DNA of 64,000 nt, taken from contig NC_089491.1 in NCBI RefSeq assembly GCF_036850765.1, positions 132,300,266 through 132,364,265 of the forward strand. The letters are read 5' to 3'. The notes below the pieces were generated by a model that saw only the letters and a program-made list of their open reading frames with translations, ran no database searches and had not been told where the DNA came from. The stretch's first letter is position 1; each line of letters begins with the position of its first letter. Shown here in pieces: positions 56,250 through 64,000 of the stretch. This DNA is from Saccopteryx bilineata. Its lineage: Eukaryota; Chordata; Mammalia; Chiroptera; Emballonuridae. The position numbers were made by a program, and so were the translations under genes.

Positions 56250-57430
56250 CGGAGAAACGAAGACCTGAAACAGGCAACCACGCAAGGGAACGCAGCCGCC
56301 TACCGGACTCGGACACCGCCCTCCGCCAAACCCACCCCTCGCCTGGACCGCTCCTCCAGGCTCTACCCCACACTCTTCATATGGAGGCACAAAGATTTGT
56401 GGCGGGGAGGGCGAAAATACCAGATTTCCCTGCTGTGTTTCAAACTTCAGCAGAACTGTTCTACGCACTCCCAAGTGTACGAGCCCCCTGGAATCACAGA
56501 TCTGTCCAACCTTAGCTTTCCCACGGTGCAGCGCTTCACCCACCCATCTTCCACCCATTCCCGGGCTGGAGACGCCGCGTCCTTGGGGATGCGAGATGGG
56601 GGAAGGGGGCGTGGAGAAGACAGAAATGGCCAGTGTAAGTTACGAGGTACCCGCCGAGGCCAGGAAGCTGGCAGCCAGAGAACCCTGGGGCCAAGGAACT
56701 AGAGAGGGGTTTTGGAACCGTGAGGGGAACGACTGGGGGGAAAGCGGGAGAGCCGCCGGCGTCGCTGCACTCACTCTGCATAGCCAGTAGCCCCGGGAAG
56801 CCGCCGGGTCTCCTTGGGGATGAGGATGGGGCGGGCGACGTGGTCCGCGATGCACTCCACCTCGTCCTGAGCCCCAGGAACTCCGGCCGCCCGTCAGGGA
56901 AGCGCAGGGGCAGGTCCGAGCCTCCGCAGCCGCAGCCGCTGTGCTCGGAGCCTGAGCTGCCAGCCATGATGCCGCCCATAAAATTGGCCAGGGCAGATTT
57001 CACGCGAGTGAGCATATTACTCCGGCGCCCGGCAGCAGCGGTGCGAGCAGGAGGCGGAGGCTGGGGCCCCGCGAGGCGCAGCGCGGAGCATGCAGGCTGC
57101 GGCGGCCGCCGAGCGGTCGAACAGTGGGGTCGCTGGTGTGCGCCGCGCGGCTCCGGGAGCCTAGTGCTGCAGGGTGCCGAGCCCTGGCTTCCCGCGCCCC
57201 GTGCCGCCGCCGCCTCCCCTCGTCATATTTCCGCAACGGCGAGGCACGGAGCGGGCGGGGCTGGAGAGAGGCCGCGCCCCGGAGCGGTTGGGCGGATGCA
57301 ACCGCAGCAGGGCCCGTCCTCGCCCGCTGCGCTCGGCTCCTGCGTGAGCGGAACTGAGCCCGCGAGATGATCCCGCGGAGCCAGCGCGGCTGCTGCCACG
57401 GCTACCGCTGTCAAGTCATGTGATAGTCAG
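56250..57430 (-). promoter_or_regulatory. PPM1H: CpG island / promoter of PPM1H
   Basis: GC- and CpG-dense sequence covers PPM1H exon 1 and its upstream side. GC-box-like GGGCGGGGC occurs at 57253-57261. The densest part (about 56870-57380) includes many CG dinucleotides. Minus-strand transcription would start upstream of 57015. Open frames on the plus strand here come from composition. Confidence 0.75.
56775..57015 (-). CDS. PPM1H: PPM1H (protein phosphatase 1H) coding exon 1, with a frameshift
   Basis: PPM1H is a PP2C-type, Mg/Mn-dependent Ser/Thr phosphatase that acts on Rab GTPases phosphorylated by LRRK2. ATG at 57015 starts MLTRVKSALANFMGGIMAGS, which matches PPM1H, and runs to FLGL at 56869. 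The next recognisable residues, DEVECIADHVARP...KETRRLP.ATGYA, lie in another frame from 56866. The junction reads CTCAGGACGAGG; a 4-bp loss relative to the family's LSQDEVE is the simplest reading. A Gly replaces the expected Trp in RRLPGATGYA. A GTGAGT donor follows at 56774. The catalytic PP2C metal residues lie in later exons outside the window. Confidence 0.8.
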
Positions 57431-58564
57431 GCTGCAAGGGCTCCAGCCACTGCTTTGGCCGAAGCTCAGCCCCTCCCCTGACGCCCCGGGGAGGCTCTCA
57501 CTAAGATCAGGACCTCTTGGCCAGAAAAGGAGGGGATAGGGACGCTGTGAGCTCCAGGCGGTACAGATGTTAGGGGAAGTCACGTGGGGTCAGGCAGCCT
57601 GGAAAAGCCAGTTGAGAAATCCGCTCTGGGAGGAATGCCGCCTACACCTTTGGGAAAGGAAACGGGGAGCAAGCAGGGAAAGGGAAGACAGGTGGAATCC
57701 TGGAGGGAGGTCATGTCCTGCAGTGGAAATGAGGAACACCTGGTGTAACAGACTTTCAGAGCTTTAAAACCAACCTACAACAGTTGCACAGGAATTATTA
57801 AAGTTTTGCCCTAGGCATTTCTAGAATTACTTCGCTTGTTCATGATCAGCAATCGCATCATTATCTGCAGAGCAAAACCTTTCTGAAACCCAGAATAAGC
57901 TTAATGGCAAAGAAAACAGAGCTCTAAGAAATTTGAAGCAAGCTCTATTTTACCTAGTACTTAAAGGCTCAATAAATAAATTTATACAAGTGTTTTCTTC
58001 CAACATAGCAACAGAAATATATTTTCAAAGCTGATCTTGTTTACTATTGAGAAAATTAATGCAGCCTCTTTTTTTTTCTTACAAAATTAAGGGCCTTTTA
58101 CAACTAAAGGAAATAAAATAGAACAGAGCAACTCAGTGAAATGCTAAAGTAAAAATGAATAAATGTTTGCAACAGTAAAAAAAATGTTGGTCTTGCATTA
58201 AAACAAAATGGAAAAATGTGGAAAATGTGCTTCTTTAAGCGTGGCATTTGTTAAATACTAGCTTTTTTTTCTTTGCAAGAGAGCATATCCTGGTCGTGTT
58301 TACTTATTCTGTATCCTGCTCCTATGTTTACCTACCAATTAATTTGCCAGGATTCTGTGTTACTTGAGGAGTTATGCACTGACACCACACTTGGAGTTCA
58401 GGAGGAAATACAGGCTCTGGTTCTTACAGAATAGGAGGAGGAAGAGCAGCCCTGGTGTTGGAGGGGGAGCTAATTCTCTGAAGAGGAATTGGAATCCTTG
58501 CTCTTCTGGGAAGCCTGGGTAAACCTCGTTGATTCCTTTTATAATATTTTTAAGGCATTTTCCC
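57431..58564. other. PPM1H upstream region, nothing else recognised
   Basis: AT-rich from about 57780. No exon or repeat family recognised. Confidence 0.4.
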
Positions 58565-58636
58565 CCCATTACAGTTTACGTTAAGTATTGTTTGTATTAG
58601 TTTCGGGTGTACAGCATAGTGCTTAGGGAATCTATA

Positions 58637-59231
58637 CAGTGTGTCCGTAAAGTCATGGTGCACTTTTGACCGGTCACAGGAAAGCAACAAAAGAAGACAA
58701 AAATGGGGAATCACCAAATGAAAGGAAAACCCTCCCAGTTTCTGTAGGATGATGTGGCAGCATGTACACATGCGCAGATGATGATGTAATACCGTGTATA
58801 CAGTGGAGCAGCCCACATCCATGCCAGTCGAGATGTGGACGGTACAAAGGAAAGTTCAGTGTGTTCTGTGGCTCGCTAACTTCGAATCCTTGACCAAAGT
58901 GCAACGTGAATATCGGCACATTTATAACGAAGTGCCACCACATAGGAATAACATTACTCGGTGGGATAAGCAGTTGAAGGAAACTGGCAGTTTGGTGGAG
59001 AAACCCCGTTCTGGTAGGCCATCAGTCAGTGACGTATTTGTAGAGGCTGTACGGGATAGCTACCTAAGGAGCCCTAAAAAATCTGTGCATGAGCCCACAT
59101 CAAACTGCACTGAATAGGTATGTAACTGGGAGGGTTTTCCTTTTATTTGGTGCAGATTTCACATTTCTATCATCTTTTGTTGCTTTCCTGTGACTGATCA
59201 AAAGTGCACCATGACTTTTCCGGACACACTG
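58637..59231 (+). mobile_element. Mariner-like MITE with a DNA-binding-domain ORF, copy 2
   Basis: 595 bp with ends CAGTGTGTCCGTAAAGTCAT and their inverse (atgacttttccggacacact), an inverted repeat of about 55 bp, flanked by TA (58635-58636 and 59232-59233). It is intact and lies in the L1 tail. Confidence 0.94.
58794..59117 (+). CDS. Small HTH transposase-fragment ORF of the mariner-like element
   Basis: 107 codons from ATG 58794. The region VQCVLWLANFESLTKVQREY, HIYNEVPPHRNNITRWDKQL, then SLVEKPRSGRPSVSD resembles the N-terminal helix-turn-helix DNA-binding part of IS630/Tc1-mariner-type transposases. It ends SPKKSVHEPTSNCTE, with no DDE/D catalytic domain. The same truncation end (SPKKSV) is seen in copy 1, so the internal deletion predates both insertions. 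Whether it is translated is unknown. Confidence 0.6.
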   Translation: MYTVEQPTSMPVEMWTVQRKVQCVLWLANFESLTKVQREYRHIYNEVPPHRNNITRWDKQLKETGSLVEKPRSGRPSVSDVFVEAVRDSYLRSPKKSVHEPTSNCTE

Positions 59232-59293
59232 TACTTTACAAAGTGCCCTACCCCCCATAATTCCAGTACCCACATGGCATGTGGCACCACACA

Positions 59294-59632
59294 CGTGGGG
59301 CAGCTGTGTTAGGCTTGCTCGCAGGGTTACCAGCTGCTAGCCCTCTGCCTGATTGGTGCGTGAGCATGTGGCAGCACCATGTGGTATGGCGTATATAAGG
59401 CTATGGGTGCTTGCGCTTAGGGGGATTGTGGATGGGCGGGTTGTCTGCCTGCCACTGTGAGGGGCCATTTTACTCTTTGTTTGCCTGTCAAGCAGTTTTC
59501 CTTTCCTGTATGCTTGTCTGCGTTGTGAGACTTTATTAAATGGCAATGGCCCAACACCTCTAGCTCCGCAGTTTCTCTCCTGTCTGCCTGAATCCAACGT
59601 GAGCCTGTCAGGCCTCGGCCACTGCCATTACA
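59294..59632 (+). repeat. 5' LTR of the gag-only element
   Basis: It starts CGTGGGGCAGCTGTG, the first T of the expected TG having changed to C, and ends GCCATTACA. A TATA-like TATATAAGG lies at 59392-59400 and an ATTAAA near 59535. Confidence 0.9.
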
Positions 59633-60935
59633 TCTGGAGTAGTGGGTAGGCTTGGAGCAGATTGGTATGGCGCTGCCGACACCCTTGAGGGGTAGAATAG
59701 AGGAGTGGTGTTCCCAGTGGCTCTCCTCATGGGGACCATGGGCTGGGTGATTTTTACTCTCTTACAAGAAGAAACTAAGAGCTTTGTGTGAGAAGCTGAG
59801 TGAGGTCGAAAGCTCCAGGATGAGCTGCCTACTGAGCAGCGACTGTATGAACTGGAGCGAGAGCTGGAGAAGGAGGCCCACCAGGTTCGAGAGCTGCAGA
59901 GCACTAAGAGCATCTGGAACTGGAGCCATCTACAGGTTCATGAGTTGCAATTTGCCCTGGAAATTGAACATTGGCAGTGGCAGTTGTTGGAGGAACAACT
60001 GCGAGTTCAGCTTCAGGCTAAGGGCCAGCAGCCGCAGGAGCAGAAGATGAAGCTGTGCTGGCGAGTGGCTGAGTCTGCAGGAGCAGGCGTTTCCAGCTCT
60101 TCTGAGGAGGAGGCGGCTCAGGCTGAAGCTGCCGTCCACACACTCAGAGCTTGGACAGAGGTTGTCCAGCAGGTAAAAACCTAGCAGCAAAGAGTCCCTC
60201 AGGGGCAGCCACAGCCTCCTCCACAGATAGTGGAGCACTCTAAAGTCTGGCCCTACACCCAGGCGGAGCTGATGGAGTTGGGGGCACAATTCAGGCAGAA
60301 AACCATGGAGCCACTGGCAGCCTGGTTACTGAGGTTGTGGGACATAGAGGGTGGATGGCATCATGCTCTCTGGAGCAGAGGTGGAGAAGTTGGACACCAT
60401 TGCCTCGCATTCCTCCTGAGGCAGCATCTTCAGAGCTGCCCTGATGGCAGGGATGATGGGGGAGGTCTGAGGCCCTATGTGAACCTAGTTGCTTGTAATG
60501 GACCTTAACCTGGGTGATTTGCACAGACAGCTGGGCTGTCTATTGTGGACTGACTCTTGGACTGCAACCAGAGAGGAGCACTGGCTCCCCTGTTGGATGG
60601 ACATGGCACCTTTGGACAGTATGAGAGACCCTGGTGGAGGGTGTGGGCAGCTCTGGGGGACACCATCCTGCACTGGGAAGCTGCTCTCACCCAATTGTAG
60701 AGATGCACCAAGGACATTTTTTGTTTCAATGGACATGGCCCTGGACTGTACAGGCCCCTCACCTACAATGGGTGACCTTGTTGGCACCATGGGGTGGGGA
60801 GTTGGAGGTGGGTTTCCAGTTAACTCCTTGGGCAGAATGCTTAGGGAACGTTGTGAAGGGTACCTTTGTAATTGTCATTTTTGGAACGTATGTAATGTAC
60901 CTATTATGAGACGAGTAACCCTAAAGGGGTGGAAT
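59633..60935 (+). pseudogene. gag-like interior of the short LTR element
   Basis: A Leu/Glu/Gln-rich coiled coil runs from about 59770 to 60180 (RELEKEAHQVRELQ; LEEQLRVQLQAKGQQPQEQ). A block like VWPYTQAELMELGAQFRQ and EPLAAWLLRLWD at 60236-60345 follows, reminiscent of ERVL/MERVL-type gag, the source of Fv1. Several stops (for example 60182 and about 60508) and frame changes break it. A purine-rich CTAAAGGGGTGGAA precedes the 3' LTR. Confidence 0.65.
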
Positions 60936-61274
60936 GTGGGGCAGCTGTGTTAGGCTTGCTCACAGGGTTACCAGCTGCAAGCATGGTGCCTGATTGGTGC
61001 GTGAGTGAGTGGCAGCGCCAGGTGGTATGGCCTATATAAGGCTACGGGGCTGGTGCTCAGGGGGACTGCGGATGTGCGAATTGTCCGCCCACCACTGTGA
61101 GGGGCCATTTTGCTGTTTGCTTACCTGAGAGGCAGTTTTCCCTGCCTGTGCGCTTGTCTGCCATTGTGAGACTTTATTAAATGTTAATGGTCCAATGCTT
61201 TCTGGCTCCACAGTTCCTCTACCGTCTGCCTGAATCCAATGTGAACCTGCCCGGCCTCGGCCACCGGCATTACA
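60936..61274 (+). repeat. 3' LTR of the gag-only element
   Basis: 339 bp, TGTGGGGCAGC...GGCATTACA. It differs from the 5' LTR at many positions, so the insertion is much older than the class II provirus. Confidence 0.9.
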
Positions 61275-61349
61275 ACACATATGTAATATTTACTACAATT
61301 TTATTGTCTATATTATCTATGTTGTATTTTACAGCCACATAACTATTTT

Positions 61350-61399
61350 TTATTATTATTATTTATTTTGGCAAGAGAGGAAAGGGGGGAGGGAGAGAG

Positions 61400-61438
<39 letters not shown>

Positions 61439-61539
61439 TAAATTAAGCTGTTCCTATATGTGCCCTGACTGGGGATCAAACCAGCAACTTTTATGCTTTG
61501 GGACGATGCTCTAACCAACTGAGCTATCTGGCCAGGGCG
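61350..61539 (-). mobile_element. Old tRNA-derived SINE with a (GA)n run
   Basis: Minus-strand head GCCCTGGCCAGATAGCTCAG. A (GA)n tract lies near 61400-61430. It interrupts the L1 tail. Confidence 0.8.
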
Positions 61540-62074
61540 CCATGACTATTTTGTAACTACAAATTTGAACTTCTTAATCTCTTCACCTTTTCAGCCATTC
61601 CTCCAACCACCCCCAGCCCCCCCAATCATTAATCTGTTCTCTGTATCTATGAGTCTGTTTCAATTGTTTGTTCATTTATTTTGTTCTGTAGATTCCACAT
61701 GTAAGTGAAATGATATGGTACTTGTCTACTTCTGACTGACTAATTTCAGTTAGTTTAATACTCTAGGTCCATCCATGCTGCTGCAAATGGTAAGATTTCA
61801 TTCTTCTTATGATTAATTTTCCATTATATAAATGTACCACTGCTTTTTTATCCACTCATCTATTGATGGGCACTTGGGTTGTTCCTATATCTTGACTCTT
61901 ATAAATAACACGGCAATGAACATAGAGGTAAAGATACATATTCTTTTGAATTAGTGTTTTAGGTTTCTTTGGCTGTATACCCAGAAGTGGAATTGCTGGG
62001 TCACCCTTTGGCTTTTTCATGACTTAGTACTCCAGTTTACTATATACCAAATAATTATATTTAAAAAAATTCAA

Positions 62075-62410
62075 GGCCCTGGCTGGTTGGCTCAGTGGTA
62101 GAGCATCAGCCCGGCATGTGGAAGTCCTGGGTTGGATTCCTGGCCAGGGCACACAGGAGAAGCACCTATCTGCTTCTCCACCATTCCCTTTCTCCTTTCT
62201 CTCTATCTCTCTCTTCCCCTCCCGCAGCCAAGGCTCCCTTGGAGCAAAGTTGGCCAGGGCACTGAGGATGGCTCCAATTGCAACAGAGCAATGCCCCAGG
62301 TGGGCAGAGCATCTCCCCCTAGTGGGCATGCCGGGTGGATCCCTCTCAGGCGCATGTGGGATTCTGTCTCTCTGCCTCCCCACTTCTCACTTCAGAAAAC
62401 TACCAAAAAA
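62075..62410 (+). mobile_element. Long tRNA-derived SINE (family A), slightly diverged
   Basis: Head GGCCCTGGCTGGTTGGCTCA, body shortened by small deletions, weak A-rich tail. Confidence 0.88.
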
Positions 62411-62759
62411 ACACATTCAATCTTTAGTGAAATAACATTCTTGTTAATAAGTCTTTTTTCATTTTTCACAGAACAGAAATGTAATTTTATATTGGTCCCT
62501 TTCTCTAATTTTAAATTTGGGGGCAGAATTCTAAGTGATGTAAATCTAAATGAGCAAAAATGGTCTTCACAACCTTTTCTTTCTTGAACTATACTTCTAG
62601 TGGGAATCACTATATAGTGGTCAACCATTCAACCAACCACATGCTCAGATAAACTTACGATCCCTTTCTTAAATTTTTGTTGGTAGAATAATTGCCTTTT
62701 AACTATGTTTTTTGGATAGTTCAGTAACTGACTTCAATAGAGAATATGTTCCTTTCTTC
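62411..62759. other. Unique sequence
   Basis: Nothing recognised. Confidence 0.4.
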
Positions 62760-63078
62760 TGTAATCCCAGTGGGTGAGCCCAGGCAAGTCCACGCTGGAT
62801 TTGGGAAGACAGCAAAGAAACTGTGAAGCTAGAAAGCACTGGGCCATTTCCATTTAATAGAGTCTCGCAATGGTGGATGAATAAACTGGGAGGGGAAAAC
62901 CTCAGGCTAACGAATAGCGAAAATGGTCCCTCACAGTGGTGGGCAGGTAGTCCGCAATCTGTCCTGAGGGCAAGCACCCATACCTTACATAAACTATACA
63001 CATGTGGTGCTGCCACACACTTGTGCCCTAATTCATGCAAAGCACAAGCGAGCAAGCCTAACAGCTGTTTTCCCAACA
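62760..63078 (-). repeat. Solo LTR of the gag-only element family
   Basis: The plus strand reads as the reverse complement of the 59294/60936 LTRs: tgtaatcccagtgggtgag, ggccatttccatttaataga, cagtggtgggcaggtagtcc, gcaagcctaacagctg. It is diverged and no target duplication is clear. Confidence 0.8.
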
Positions 63079-64000
63079 CACTGAAAACTTGTTCTACCAA
63101 CAGCAGGCAAACAGGGATTACATTACTTTGAATATTTCTATAGTTCACAGCTGACTGATAAATCTACTATCTTATTTTTATACCCATCTCTAATTTCAGG
63201 TTCCCATCCCATGATTTTCCAGACAAATATTTTTCATGAAACTTATTCCTTAATTATGTAATTCATGAAAATTGGGGCTTCAGATGGGAGGTACATCTGA
63301 TTAAAATGAGGCAATCATCCCTTTTAGGAGAGCCCCTGAAGAAAAGTGTCTTTCACACCTATTGCAGGTACAAATTTGGGGATATCTATGCTACCAGATT
63401 TAGGATTAGTGATTCCCTAAATTCAAACATTACAGTAATCAGAAACAGAGAGACCCTCGATGTGTTTATTACAGACTGTATATATGCCTCAGTCCTCAAG
63501 AGGTATGCTTCAGTTTTGTCTCTTTGTGATCTCTATCCCTGGAAAATGTGGATTGAAGATTTTAATAGAACATTCATTTACAGGTTAGATACATTGACTT
63601 TATAGCTGGATGGTTTTTATATCAATTAATCTCATTACTAGACCTATAATGCTATGTTTTTGACTATTCAGACTCTCTGCCATCAATAAGACTGTTTTCA
63701 AGAAAAAAACTGGTCTGGATAATTTCTTCAGTCAAAACATTAGGATTCTCCTAAAAGAGTTATTAATTACAAAATGAAAACAATAACTTATACTGGAAAA
63801 CCCTGGTGGACATAACCTGAAATAAGTGATCCACATTAGCACTCCCAGCAGTGAGACAGTAACATACTAGACCCCTTAACATCATGTACTGAAAAGGGCA
63901 CAGCCCTTCTGTGGTGTTTGTCCCCCAAATCTTTAACCTTGGTGTAACATGGGAAGACATGAGTCAAACCCAAACAGCATATTCTACAAAATACCTGACC
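63079..64000. other. Unique sequence, no gene recognised
   Basis: A 99-codon ORF (63306-63605) has no recognisable product. No repeat family is clear. Confidence 0.4.

Larger units (their letters stand above)
59294..61274 (+). mobile_element. Short LTR retrotransposon with gag-like interior only (ERVL-like)
   Basis: Two 339-bp LTRs surround a 1.3-kb interior. ACACA flanks it (59289-59293 and 61275-61279), a 5-bp duplication as in class III ERVs. The interior has no pol or env. It codes, with stops, a coiled coil and then a capsid-like gag segment. It must have moved with proteins supplied by another element. Confidence 0.88.
58565..62010 (-). mobile_element. Old L1 3'-end, opened by three later insertions
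   Basis: L1M-type 3'-UTR pieces run 58565-58636, 59232-59293, 61275-61349 and 61540-62010, and continue smoothly across each insertion. Examples are gtttcgggtgtacagcatag; ctttacaaagtgcccta; ttttattgtctatattatct; atgactattttgtaactaca. The minus-strand ORF2-end words (gggcacttgggttgttccta) appear near 61869. Confidence 0.8.

Noticed and set aside
56720..57370. 216-codon plus-strand frame over the CpG island
   Set aside because: It runs antisense to PPM1H exon 1 in GC-rich DNA, where stop codons are rare by composition.

Overview
The window looks like mammalian, very probably bat, chromosomal DNA. Its dominant young repeats are tRNA-derived SINEs whose heads carry pol III A- and B-box-like motifs; they resemble the VES/Rhin-type SINEs of bats. 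Around them are L1, MIR, L2 and MLT1 elements shared by placental mammals. The SINE types suggest Yinpterochiroptera, perhaps a horseshoe bat, but that is inference from memory of the families. Most of the 64 kb is transposable-element DNA. Only two host loci are recognisable.

Layout. 1-8735: an old plus-strand L1, cut by the window edge and broken by four SINEs. 9584-17027: a two-LTR class II (betaretrovirus-like) provirus with 6-bp target duplications, a Lys-type primer site, a 408-codon gag remnant, a strange chimeric middle, and decayed RNase H, integrase and env. 17-30 kb: sparse unique DNA, a CpG-rich segment near 22.6-23.3 kb, many SINEs and a hAT element. 30.7-35.8 kb (minus): a SPATA31D-like testis gene with intact visible exons. 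38091-45879: a nearly intact full-length L1 with 15-bp target duplications, inserted into a MIR. 46-54 kb: MLT1, L2, SINEs, a mariner-like element and pieces of an older minus-strand L1. 55.2-55.9 kb: a solo LTR between two identical 104-bp repeats. 56.25-57.4 kb: a CpG island with PPM1H coding exon 1 on the minus strand, carrying a frameshift. 58.5-62.0 kb: one old L1 tail opened by a mariner-like element, a 2-kb gag-only LTR element and a SINE. 62.1-63.1 kb: another SINE and a solo LTR of the same gag-only family.

If the PPM1H exon is the real gene start, everything to its left in this window lies in its first intron. The SPATA31D-like gene would then be nested in that intron on the same strand. 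The main points of interest are the provirus (young LTRs, heavily stopped 3' half with a Trp-to-stop bias), the two mariner-like elements that keep only a DNA-binding-domain ORF, the 104-bp duplication around a solo LTR, the monomer-like tandem repeats in the young L1 5' UTR, and the broken PPM1H exon 1.
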